Shown here: positions 1 through 6,388 of the stretch, piece by piece
Layout: each line of letters begins with the position of its first letter
Position numbering within the stretch: the first letter of the stretch is position 1
NCBI GenBank assembly: GCA_017550445.1
Contig: JAFZOV010000178.1
Span: forward strand, 1 to 14,176
Direction of reading: 5' to 3'
Origin: Fibrobacter sp.
GTDB taxonomy: Bacteria; Fibrobacterota; Fibrobacteria; Fibrobacterales; Fibrobacteraceae
DNA: 14,176 bases
Notes under the pieces: model-generated
What the model saw: only the letters and a program-made list of their open reading frames with translations
The model's database searches: none
What the model was told of the DNA's origin: nothing
Position numbers and translations under genes: made by a program

Positions 1-23
1 GCGAACCAGGGGGAAACCACCCC

Positions 24-1172
24 CTACCTAATTCCAAAGAATATCACCATGCTCACGATGAGCGCGAAGATGCTGATGAGGTGCATGCGCCACACGATCT
101 TGGAGTTCATCAGGGGCTTGCTCGGGAAACGTCCTTCCCACTTCTTTTGGTAGTGGTGGTGGAGCGGTGCGCAAAGGAAGATGCGCTTGCCTTCGCCGGT
201 CGTTTTCTTGGTGAACTTGAACCAGCTAATCTGGAGAAGAACGGAGCATGCTTCGGCGATGATGATAATGCAAACGATCGGGAGGAAAAGCCCAGCCTGT
301 ACCAAGATGAACATAATGCCAATCGCTGCGCCAAAGCCTACGGAACCGGCGTCGCCCATGTAGATTTCGGCCGGAGGGCTGTTGAACCACAAGTAGGCAA
401 GCAGCGCGCCTGCAATGGACATCGCGAGCGGGAAAAGTTCGTCGCAACCGGGCAGGTAAGGGACGCTCAGGTATTGGCTAAAGATAAAGTTGCCGCTCAC
501 GTAGGCCACGAGACCCACGAAAATCATGCTCGAAAGAATCGGCACCGAGACCAGGCTGTCGAGGCCGTCGGTAAAGTTCGTACCGTTCGCAGATGCGGCA
601 ATCACAAACGTCATGAATCCCACGAAAATCCAGTTGGGCAGGTGAATCTGGAATACGTCGATGGGGCAGAAGGGAATCGTGAGGTCGCCCTTGAGTTCGG
701 GGATGAACTTGTAGCAGAAAATCGCGACTACGAGGCTGAACAAGAAATAGAGGAAGAGACGCAGGCTGCTGGAAATGCCATCGGCCTTGTCCATGTAGTC
801 GGCGGCCTTGAGTTTGCCGAGCTTGATCAGGCGCTTGGCCTTGACTTTCGCGATGTCGTCGATGGCGCCCACCGCAGAGAATGCCGCAAGCACAATCAGG
901 GTCGATATGGTGTAGCCGTTCATCTTGCACACAAGGAGCGACACAATTTCGACAACCACCACCAAAAGGAGTCCGCCCATAATCGGGGGAGACTTGGATT
1001 TGCCGTCTTTGTCGAAGTCGGAGGTCGCATCGAGGCTCTGCAACTTGCGAATATAAACCGGCATAAGGCACATGACTAATATGATGGAGAGCATGGCGGC
1101 GGTACCTGCGCGGAACAGACGGCCGTCAAAAAGATCAATACTGGTTAAATGATAAAGCCACTGACAAAGCAT
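24..1172 (-). CDS. mraY: MraY-family phospho-N-acetylmuramoyl-pentapeptide transferase
   Basis: A 382-residue polytopic membrane protein. The family transfers phospho-MurNAc-pentapeptide from its UDP carrier to undecaprenyl phosphate at the cytoplasmic face of the inner membrane, making lipid I for peptidoglycan. Family signatures appear in order: PPIMGG (62-67), the Asp pair in AIDDIAKV (D105, D106), NFTDGLDSL (199-207, D202), LWFNSPPAEIYMGDAGS (261-277, D274) and APLHHHYQKKW (335-345). The length is close to the usual 320-390. Several normally rigid positions differ: NFTDGLDSL for NLTDGLDGL, MGDAGSVGFG for MGDTGSLALG, and PIMGG for PTMGG. It is therefore a divergent MraY or a paralogue; the catalytic aspartates and histidines are kept. 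The visible neighbours are not cell-wall genes. The ATG at 1172 follows a TATTAT box with no Shine-Dalgarno, and the gene diverges from the zinc-ribbon gene. I am confident of the family and less sure that this is the main mraY. Confidence 0.85.
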   Translation of the reverse strand: MLCQWLYHLTSIDLFDGRLFRAGTAAMLSIILVMCLMPVYIRKLQSLDATSDFDKDGKSKSPPIMGGLLLVVVVEIVSLLVCKMNGYTISTLIVLAAFSAVGAIDDIAKVKAKRLIKLGKLKAADYMDKADGISSSLRLFLYFLFSLVVAIFCYKFIPELKGDLTIPFCPIDVFQIHLPNWIFVGFMTFVIAASANGTNFTDGLDSLVSVPILSSMIFVGLVAYVSGNFIFSQYLSVPYLPGCDELFPLAMSIAGALLAYLWFNSPPAEIYMGDAGSVGFGAAIGIMFILVQAGLFLPIVCIIIIAEACSVLLQISWFKFTKKTTGEGKRIFLCAPLHHHYQKKWEGRFPSKPLMNSKIVWRMHLISIFALIVSMVIFFGIR

Positions 1173-1178
1173 GCCGTA

Positions 1179-1184
1179 ATAATA
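1179..1184 (-). promoter_or_regulatory. Putative -10 element of mraY
   Basis: On the minus strand TATTAT (5 of 6 matches to TATAAT) ends 6 nt before the mraY ATG, which would put the transcript start at or next to the start codon. A second candidate, TATATT at 1189-1194, would give a leader of about 10 nt. No convincing -35 and no Shine-Dalgarno are visible. Confidence 0.4.
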
Positions 1185-1216
1185 AAAAAATATAGGTACA
1201 TTTGGCTTTATTTTTC

Positions 1217-1222
1217 TAAATT
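1217..1222 (+). promoter_or_regulatory. Putative -10 element of the zinc-ribbon gene
   Basis: TAAATT ends 7 nt before the ATG at 1230 in an AT-rich divergent intergenic region. The only purine run before the start is GGG, ending one base from the ATG and too close for a normal Shine-Dalgarno. The spacing matches the boxes before the genes at 3570 and 8145. Confidence 0.4.
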
Positions 1223-1229
1223 ATAGGGC

Positions 1230-1730
1230 ATGAGTGAGATTCATATCAACTGCCCCCATTGCGGAGTTTCTTTTGATGCACAGCTTCATGGAGATTCTGC
1301 GAACATGATGGTGTTTTGCTGCGCCCGCTGCAAGACTCCTTTGATGTATTATCATGGCGAGGTGGCTGAACTTGACCGCGACGAATTTGCCGGACTTCGC
1401 AAAAAGTTGAGCCGTGCGATTGATGCCGTTGTCAGCAACGGCGGTGCGATGGGTGCCGTGGCCGAGGCCCTCAAGAAGATGGTGGATGCCTCCGAGGCTT
1501 TGGCCGAAGAACGCGATTCGGAACGCCTGGAAAAAGGCGATGTGTTGCCGAGCCCGCGCGAAGGGTCTGCTCCGTCGGAATTTGAAAATGCGGCCGAAAA
1601 CATTGCGGGTGCAATGTCTGCAGACGAAGCTGAAAAGGTTCGTCCGACGGTGATTTCGGACGATGTGCTTTCGGATTTGCAGAAAGACCTCGACGAACTT
1701 GATGTCGATAGCTTCTTGAGCAAACTTTAG
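1230..1730 (+). CDS. Zinc-ribbon protein of unknown function
   Basis: A 166-residue soluble protein. The N-terminus has two CxxC knuckles, CPHC (C8, C11) and CARC (C31, C34, preceded by another Cys at 30), as in a small treble-clef or zinc-ribbon fold that binds one zinc. A charged helical middle follows (about 48-105, rich in Ala, Glu and Lys). The acidic C-terminal tail (about 105-166) is probably disordered until a final helix, DVLSDLQKDLDELDVDSFLSKL-like, rich in Asp and Leu. There is no signal peptide or membrane segment. I do not recognise a functional family. Zinc ribbons with acidic tails often mediate protein or nucleic-acid contacts, but nothing here decides that. The LysE-type gene starts 21 nt downstream on the same strand, so the two are probably cotranscribed. 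Confidence 0.75.
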   Translation: MSEIHINCPHCGVSFDAQLHGDSANMMVFCCARCKTPLMYYHGEVAELDRDEFAGLRKKLSRAIDAVVSNGGAMGAVAEALKKMVDASEALAEERDSERLEKGDVLPSPREGSAPSEFENAAENIAGAMSADEAEKVRPTVISDDVLSDLQKDLDELDVDSFLSKL

Positions 1731-1751
1731 CGGGCTGTCTCTGGGTTGGTT

Positions 1752-2453
1752 ATGCTCGAATTTTTTATTGCAGCGCTTGTGGTGGGGGTTGCCCCTGGGC
1801 CAGATAATTTATTTGTGCTCGCCCAAAGTGCTACACACGGTGCTAAAGCCGGTTTTTGCGTGATTTTAGGGCTTTGTACCGGGATTCTTGTGCAGACGGG
1901 GCTCCTGGTGGCGGGTGTTTCGGCGCTGATTGCAGCAAGCCCGAAGGCGTTCTTTGTGATGCAATGCCTCGGTGCCGCGTACTTGCTTTATTTGGCGTAC
2001 AAGAGTTTCCAGGTCCGAGCAAATTCGGAACTCAGAATTCAGAATTCAGAGTTAGAAACCAAAAAGGAAATTAATGCACGTCATTGCGAGCAAAGTGGAG
2101 AATCCTTTGAATTGTCATCCCCGCGAAGCGTAGCGAAGTCGAAGGATCTCTCCGGTCGCAAGCTCTACCTGCGCGGCATCATCATGAACATGACGAATCC
2201 GAAGGCTGTGCTGTTCATGCTTTCGTTCATTCCGCCTGCAGTCAAGATGGACCGCCCGATTCACCCGAGCTTGCAAACTGCAATCCTCGGCTTGGAATTC
2301 ATTGTCGCGACATTGATTGTGTTTGGAACCGTCGCCATCCTCGCCGGTGCCGTCAAGAAATTTTTGCTGAATAGCCCGAAGGCGAACCGCAACCTCAATT
2401 GGTTCAGCGGCGTCGTATTCGTGCTTTTGGCTGTGGCTCTGTTTTTAGTGTAA
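1752..2453 (+). CDS. LysE/RhtB-family amino-acid exporter with repeat-derived loop
   Basis: A 233-residue inner-membrane protein of the LysE/RhtB superfamily, which exports amino acids or related metabolites; the substrate cannot be predicted. The N-terminal signature VGVAPGPDNLFV (11-22), the motif AAYLLYLAYKSF (75-86) and the mid-protein signature RGIIMNMTNPKAVLFM (141-156) are present, and hydrophobic segments match the usual six helices. Family members usually have about 205-210 residues. The excess lies in the cytoplasmic loop between helices 3 and 4 (about residues 90-134), which is encoded by heptad repeats and a dispersed repeat (2020-2153) and kept in frame. I chose ATG 1752 over an in-frame TTG at 1746 because the family N-terminus fits. 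Shine-Dalgarno complementarity is weak. It probably shares an operon with the zinc-ribbon gene and ends against a palindromic hairpin. Confidence 0.85.
   Translation: MLEFFIAALVVGVAPGPDNLFVLAQSATHGAKAGFCVILGLCTGILVQTGLLVAGVSALIAASPKAFFVMQCLGAAYLLYLAYKSFQVRANSELRIQNSELETKKEINARHCEQSGESFELSSPRSVAKSKDLSGRKLYLRGIIMNMTNPKAVLFMLSFIPPAVKMDRPIHPSLQTAILGLEFIVATLIVFGTVAILAGAVKKFLLNSPKANRNLNWFSGVVFVLLAVALFLV
2020..2054 (+). repeat. Degenerate heptad repeat inside the exporter gene
   Basis: Five consecutive 7-bp units: CAAATTC, GGAACTC, AGAATTC, AGAATTC, AGAGTTA. They resemble the intergenic heptads at 3466-3562 and 8040-8133. Seven is not a multiple of three, so each unit is read in a different frame; the whole stretch is translated as part of the exporter loop. 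Confidence 0.7.
2079..2153 (+). repeat. Dispersed repeat inside the exporter gene
   Basis: Two adjoining modules. One starts CGTCATTGCGAGC (2079) and ends GAATCC (2105). The other runs from TGTCATCCCCGCGAAGC (2114) to GGATCTCTCC (2153). The pattern TCATTGCGAG...AATCC / TGTCATCCCCG...GGATCTC is a widespread type of bacterial intergenic dispersed repeat, but here it is translated. The second module shares its TGTCAyCCC start and GTCTCC/ATCTCTCC end with the hairpin at 2454-2482. Confidence 0.6.
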
Positions 2454-2482
2454 TGTCACCCCGCACTTGATGCGGGGTCTCC
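2454..2482. terminator. Palindromic repeat hairpin between convergent genes
   Basis: The stem ACCCCGCA (2458-2465) / TGCGGGGT (2471-2478) has 8 perfect pairs and a 5-nt loop CTTGA. It sits between the exporter stop (2451-2453) and the nrnA stop (2485-2487). The plus strand continues CTCCTTTT, a weak T tract. It could serve as a bidirectional terminator and looks like one copy of a dispersed palindromic family (TGTCACCCCG...CGGGGTCTCC). Confidence 0.6.
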
Positions 2483-2484
2483 TT

Positions 2485-3444
2485 TTAAAGTTGCTTTTCA
2501 ATCAGCTTTAAAATCTTCTCAATCGCAACTTCGGGGACATCGCTAGTGTCGCCACCGGCGGCACGGGTGTGGCCGCCTCCGCCAAATTCTTTTGCGATAG
2601 CGTTCACGTCTACAATGTAGTTGCTGCGGAGGCTGATTTTGTACTTCCCGTTTACGGGGTACAAAAGTAGGGCCACTTCGGTGCCGCCGACTTCGCGGAT
2701 GGTGTCAATGACGGTGGAAAGTTCCACGGGCGTGACACCGAAACGATCCATGTCTTCGGGCGTGATGTAGCTGTACACGACCTTGCCGCCTAAGCCGAGC
2801 TTGCATTGCTGCATGGCAAATCCCGTAATCAGCGTCTGCTTGTAGGTGCGGGTGTAGTAAGTCTCGTTCACGATTTTTGCGAAATCGACGCCCGCTTCAA
2901 TCAGGTCGCCGACGACCTGCATGGTGCACTTGCCGGTGCAACTGTACTTGAATGCTCCGGTGTCGTGGACGATTCCCAGGTACAGGGAACTAGCGGTCTC
3001 GCGACTGACTTTCGCCTTGTCAAGCTGCATATAGAGCACTTCGCTGGCGGAACTCGCTTCGGGTTCCACGAAGTTCACAGTGCAAAGGTTCAGCGGGTTA
3101 GAAATATGGTGATCGATGTTGATGGTCTTTTTCGCGGCCTTGATGCATTCGGCGCCGTTTGCACCCACGCGCTCAAAGCTCGGCGTGTCCATGAGGAATG
3201 CTAAATCGTAGGGCTTGCCGCCATTGCATTCGGCGGTCCAGGCCTGGCGAGCATCGCTTGCGCCGCGCAGAATCTTGTAGCTGTCGGGGAAGTTTTCAAG
3301 GAACAGGTCCGCGCTAATGCCGGGGTAGTTGTCCTTGATGTAGTTGTATATGCCGGTGGTACTGCCTACGCAGTCGCCGTCCGGGCGCACATGCCCGAAA
3401 ATAGCCACAGACTTCGCTTCGCTCAATAATTCATCGATTTTCAT
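2485..3444 (-). CDS. nrnA: DHH/DHHA1 phosphoesterase, NrnA-type (nanoRNase / pAp phosphatase)
   Basis: A 319-residue cytoplasmic enzyme of the DHH family, close to the usual NrnA length. NrnA proteins hydrolyse 2-5-nt RNAs to mononucleotides and dephosphorylate 3'-phosphoadenosine 5'-phosphate, using two Mn ions. The metal motifs are in order: GHVRPDGDCVGS near residue 17, the Asp in FLMDTPSF near 89, NIDHH near 108-112, and GIVHDTGAFKY near 157-167. The C-terminal DHHA1 domain ends with the substrate loop FGGGGHTRAAGG. All catalytic positions are present. The start codon has no Shine-Dalgarno; TATATT ends 7 nt before it. It is divergent from the HAD gene across an inverted heptad array. Some DHH enzymes also degrade pGpG, which the nearby EAL protein would produce; that link is only inferred. 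Confidence 0.88.
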   Translation of the reverse strand: MKIDELLSEAKSVAIFGHVRPDGDCVGSTTGIYNYIKDNYPGISADLFLENFPDSYKILRGASDARQAWTAECNGGKPYDLAFLMDTPSFERVGANGAECIKAAKKTINIDHHISNPLNLCTVNFVEPEASSASEVLYMQLDKAKVSRETASSLYLGIVHDTGAFKYSCTGKCTMQVVGDLIEAGVDFAKIVNETYYTRTYKQTLITGFAMQQCKLGLGGKVVYSYITPEDMDRFGVTPVELSTVIDTIREVGGTEVALLLYPVNGKYKISLRSNYIVDVNAIAKEFGGGGHTRAAGGDTSDVPEVAIEKILKLIEKQL

Positions 3445-3451
3445 GTAGAGG

Positions 3452-3457
3452 AATATA
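3452..3457 (-). promoter_or_regulatory. Putative -10 element of nrnA
   Basis: Minus-strand TATATT (5 of 6 matches to TATAAT) ends 7 nt before the nrnA ATG (3442-3444). The 17-bp-upstream -35 position falls in the heptad array and does not resemble TTGACA. No Shine-Dalgarno fits between box and ATG, so a leaderless or near-leaderless transcript is expected. Confidence 0.45.
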
Positions 3458-3465
3458 GTAAGATT

Positions 3466-3562
3466 AGTTCTGAGTTTTGAGTTACTAGTTACTAGAAGGC
3501 GCTTATATGAAGTACTAGTAACTAGTAACTAGCCCCATAGGGGCGTAACTAATAACTAAATT
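3466..3562. repeat. Inverted heptad-repeat array (first intergenic copy)
   Basis: Four in-phase heptads AGTTCTG, AGTTTTG, AGTTACT, AGTTACT run 3466-3493. Their reverse-complement type (AGTAACT) follows from about 3515. The arms 3480-3495 and 3515-3530 form a perfect 16-bp inverted repeat around a 19-nt core (3496-3514). A small GC hairpin, GCCCC-ATA-GGGGC (3532-3544), interrupts the right half. The array closes with GTAACTAATAACTAAATT (3545-3562), which is identical to 8121-8138. It fills the divergent nrnA/HAD intergenic space. Confidence 0.8.
3557..3562 (+). promoter_or_regulatory. Putative -10 element of the HAD gene, at the edge of the heptad array
   Basis: TAAATT ends 7 nt before ATG 3570 and forms the last bases of the heptad array. 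No Shine-Dalgarno is present (TACTCAC separates box and ATG). The arrangement is the same as before the gene at 8145. Confidence 0.4.
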
Positions 3563-3569
3563 TACTCAC

Positions 3570-4397
3570 ATGAAGTTGCTTTTTACCGACTTGGACGGAA
3601 CGCTTTTAACCGACGAAAAGACAATCCTCGATTGTGATATGAAGGCCATCGAGGGAATGCTTGCTCGCGGGCATAAGCTGGTGCTCTGCACCGGGCGTCC
3701 GCTTACCAGCGCAAAGCAACTTGCGCAAAAGTACGGTTTCGACAAACCGGGATTCTTCCTGGTGAGCTTCAATGGCGGCCTCATTTACGACTACGCCACC
3801 GAACAGGCTATCCTCACGCGCTATATTCCGGTGGAATCGGTCAAGTTCATTATGGATGCGGCACACCGCTACGGTATGCATGCGCACACCTATTCGGGCG
3901 ACCTCGTTGTTTCGGAATACGAAACGGAACAGCTCAAGACGTATTGCCGCCTGATGAAGATGGACTATGTGGTCGTCAAGGATATTCGCGAATACTATGG
4001 CGAATTTATCAACGTGGTGGTAAAGCCGCCTATCAAGGTGAACATCATTACGCCGTTTGGCCATTCCAGTCTGGTAGATTTCCGCGCCGAAATGCGCAAA
4101 ACCACCGCCGGCAAACTCTTTGACGTGTTCAGCAAGCCCGAAATGCTCGAATTTTCGCACATGCAGAGCAACAAGGGCGACGCCGTGCGCTTTATGGCCG
4201 ATTTTTACAAGGTTCCGCTCTCAGATACCATAGCCGTGGGCGATGAAGAAAACGATTGCCCCATGATCGAGGCCGCGGGGGTGGGAATTGCCATGGCGAA
4301 CGCCTCCGAGGTGGCAAAATCGGTCGCCAAGTACGTGACCAAAGCCGATAATAACCACGGCGGAATTGCCGAAATTATTGAAAAATTCGTGTTTTAG
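3570..4397 (+). CDS. Cof-type HAD-IIB phosphatase
   Basis: A 275-residue soluble haloacid-dehalogenase-superfamily hydrolase of the Cof/YidA type. These enzymes dephosphorylate small metabolites such as sugar phosphates or nucleotides with Mg; the substrate here is unknown. Motif I is FTDLDGTLL (nucleophile D7, acid/base D9), motif II is LCTGRP (40-45), the motif III lysine is in QSNKGDAV, and motif IV is VGDEENDCPM. The large central insertion between motifs II and III is the type IIB cap, which sets substrate choice. Length and motif spacing are normal. The start ATG directly follows the heptad array and lacks a Shine-Dalgarno. It is on the same strand as the c-di-GMP genes, but 113 nt and a palindrome separate them, so cotranscription is uncertain. 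Confidence 0.88.
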   Translation: MKLLFTDLDGTLLTDEKTILDCDMKAIEGMLARGHKLVLCTGRPLTSAKQLAQKYGFDKPGFFLVSFNGGLIYDYATEQAILTRYIPVESVKFIMDAAHRYGMHAHTYSGDLVVSEYETEQLKTYCRLMKMDYVVVKDIREYYGEFINVVVKPPIKVNIITPFGHSSLVDFRAEMRKTTAGKLFDVFSKPEMLEFSHMQSNKGDAVRFMADFYKVPLSDTIAVGDEENDCPMIEAAGVGIAMANASEVAKSVAKYVTKADNNHGGIAEIIEKFVF

Positions 4398-4411
4398 CCG
4401 TTTTAATCCCC

Positions 4412-4432
4412 AATATTCCAAATTGGAATATT
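4412..4432. promoter_or_regulatory. AT-rich perfect palindrome upstream of the c-di-GMP operon
   Basis: AATATTCCAA (4412-4421), one central A, then TTGGAATATT (4423-4432): a perfect 10-bp dyad. A run of eight T starts 9 nt further on (4441-4448). It could be an operator for a dimeric regulator of the FIST-GGDEF operon or a weak terminator of the HAD gene. The T tract is not adjacent to the stem, which favours an operator. It is the main structure in the gap 4398-4510. Confidence 0.4.
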
Positions 4433-4510
4433 TGAGGTGATTTTTTTTGTACAAAAAACTTATCATGGATGTATCTTCTATATAGATGTTATAGGGGACG
4501 CCTCCAGGAT

Positions 4511-6388
4511 ATGAAGCAATTTCAATTTGATTACCATAGTATAACTTCGTTGAAACGCGACCTTGACAAGATTAGCCTTTGGTGCAAGTCAAGGGTGTTT
4601 TCTCATGTTGTGTTCCAGATTTATTCAAATTCCATGGACCGTGGGCAAATTGACCTTGTCTGCGATGTGATTTCGCAGAATTTCCCGGATTCCATTTACA
4701 TGGGCTGTTCCACAGGCGGCAATATTATAGATGGGCGGCTTTCCAATGCCGAAATTTCTATTGTCTGTACCATTTTCGAATATCCCACCACAAAACTCAA
4801 ATTGTTGCAGTACACCTATGATGCTGAAAATGCCGTTGACGTGGTTGGAAGTATCAAAGAAGAAATCAAGGCGAATCCGTGGGTGAAGGCGGTTGAACTG
4901 CAACTGACGACCCTTGGTTCTTCCATGACTCCGTTCTGTGATGCGTTCAAGGATGTGGATCCTTCGATTCAGGTTTTTGGCGGAGGAGCCATTAATCCGA
5001 ATTTGACGAGTACAGAAACTTGCGTATTTTCCAATGTGGGCGGGTATTCCGGAAAGGGTGTCCTTGTCCTTTTGATGGGTGGAGATGACTTTTTTGTCTA
5101 TACGACTCACGTAATTGGCTGGAAACCTCTTGGCCGTGAATTTTTGGTGACCAAGGCAAAGGGGCCGGTGTTGTACGAACTGGATGGTGTGCCTGCGTAT
5201 GAAATTTATCGTCGCTATTTGAATATCCCGAATGACGAACACTTTATTTTCAACACGCTGGAATTCCCGCTGTTCTACAAGCGCAATGGAATCGACATTA
5301 TGCGTTCTCCGTTGGCATGTAATGAGGACGGTTCTATGCTTATGTCTTCGGATGTCGATGAAGGCATGAAAGTGCGTCTCGCTTATGGTGACCCGTGGAC
5401 TATCCTTGCAAGTGTCCGAAAAGACGGTCGCGAGGTCGGGGTGTTTGGCCCTGAAATTGTCAAGGTGTTTTCTTGCGTGGTGCGTCGAATCTTTTGGGGT
5501 AAAGAAGAAATCAGCGGTGAAACAGTTCCGCTACAGAGTGTTGCATCGACTTCTGGTTTTTATTCCTCTAGTGAATTCTTGCGTACAGGCCGTTACGTGA
5601 ACCAGCACAACGCAACTCTTGTAGTGGCAGGAATGCGCGAAGGCAAGGGCGGGGATCGATATGACTTTGAAATGCCGGAGGAGGCGTTCTCGGGCAAGGT
5701 TTCCATGATTAACCGCCTGGCCACTTTCATTGATGTAACGGCTCAGGAACAGGCTGAAATTAACGCGAAACTTGCATTGATGTCTATTACGGATTCCCTT
5801 TCGGAAATTTTTAACCGCGGCGAAATCCAGCGACGAATCACCAAGTGCATAGAATCTGGACGGCCTGGTTGCCTGGTGATGTTTGATATAGACAATTTTA
5901 AACAAATTAACGATACCTGGGGGCACAAGGAAGGCGATAATGTTATTATAGCGATCAGCCATGTTTTACGAAGAGTCGCCGACGAAACCGGAGTGTCTGG
6001 GATCGATGCTGCCGATTTTGATATGGTTGATTTTGAAGCCATGTGCGCTAAGGAATATGAACTTCATGGTGGCAATATCTTGCGACCGGTTCCGGTGATT
6101 ATGGATGTAAAATCTCCAATAGGTCGTTGGGGAGGTGAAGAATTTATGGTGCTTTTGCAGGATTCTTCATTAAAAACGGCTATAGATTTTGCTGATAGGG
6201 TGCGTGTAGCTTTCAATGATATTACATTTGAAAAGGCTGGACGCCGTTCTGTGAGTGTCGGTGTAACCGAACTTCGGAAGGGTGAAAGCGCTGATGCCGC
6301 ATTCGTTCGTGTCGATAGGGCTCTGTACAGGGCCAAGAAAAATGGCAAGAACTGCGTTGTGGTGTCAGAAGGAGAAAATAATGGATAG
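4511..6388 (+). CDS. FIST-domain diguanylate cyclase (GGEEF)
   Basis: A 625-residue cytoplasmic signalling protein with no membrane segment. FIST N covers about 30-215 (MGCSTGGNIIDG at 64-75; FGGGAINPN at 156-164). FIST C covers about 225-360 (FGPEIVKVFSCVVRR; SGFYSSSEF). FIST domains are thought to sense small ligands such as amino acids. A short linker leads to a GGDEF domain (about 415-618) with TDSLSEIFNR, FDIDNFKQINDTWGHKEGD and the active-site motif RWGGEEF (539-545). It should therefore make c-di-GMP from two GTP. Between GD (476) and RWGGEEF lie 62 residues instead of about 21, and no RxxD inhibitory site is at the usual position. ATG 4511 is preferred; an in-frame ATG at 4469 would add 14 residues unlike the family. 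The 3' end overlaps the EAL gene by 8 bp. Confidence 0.88.
   Translation: MKQFQFDYHSITSLKRDLDKISLWCKSRVFSHVVFQIYSNSMDRGQIDLVCDVISQNFPDSIYMGCSTGGNIIDGRLSNAEISIVCTIFEYPTTKLKLLQYTYDAENAVDVVGSIKEEIKANPWVKAVELQLTTLGSSMTPFCDAFKDVDPSIQVFGGGAINPNLTSTETCVFSNVGGYSGKGVLVLLMGGDDFFVYTTHVIGWKPLGREFLVTKAKGPVLYELDGVPAYEIYRRYLNIPNDEHFIFNTLEFPLFYKRNGIDIMRSPLACNEDGSMLMSSDVDEGMKVRLAYGDPWTILASVRKDGREVGVFGPEIVKVFSCVVRRIFWGKEEISGETVPLQSVASTSGFYSSSEFLRTGRYVNQHNATLVVAGMREGKGGDRYDFEMPEEAFSGKVSMINRLATFIDVTAQEQAEINAKLALMSITDSLSEIFNRGEIQRRITKCIESGRPGCLVMFDIDNFKQINDTWGHKEGDNVIIAISHVLRRVADETGVSGIDAADFDMVDFEAMCAKEYELHGGNILRPVPVIMDVKSPIGRWGGEEFMVLLQDSSLKTAIDFADRVRVAFNDITFEKAGRRSVSVGVTELRKGESADAAFVRVDRALYRAKKNGKNCVVVSEGENNG
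6369..6374 (+). promoter_or_regulatory. Ribosome binding site fixing the start of the EAL gene
   Basis: AAGGAG lies 6 nt before ATG 6381, inside the last codons of the cyclase gene. It decides the start against an upstream in-frame ATG at 6282 that would lie deep in the cyclase gene, and it implies translational coupling of the two genes. Confidence 0.8.

Noticed and set aside
8..25. AGGGGG / CCCCCT dyad overlapping the mraY stop
   Set aside because: The 6-bp stem could be a terminator, but no T tract follows on the minus strand before the window ends, so it cannot be supported.
81..1079. Long open frame on the plus strand over mraY (332 codons)
   Set aside because: Its product is low-complexity (rich in His, Arg, Glu) with no fold signature, while the opposite strand encodes all MraY motifs.
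3466..3562. Array read as a CRISPR
   Set aside because: The units are 7 bp, contiguous and inverted, with no spacers of constant length and no cas genes.
4469..4510. In-frame upstream ATG for the FIST-GGDEF protein
   Set aside because: The added MYLLYRCYRGRLQD is unlike FIST proteins and no ribosome site or spaced -10 box precedes it; ATG 4511 is preferred but not certain.
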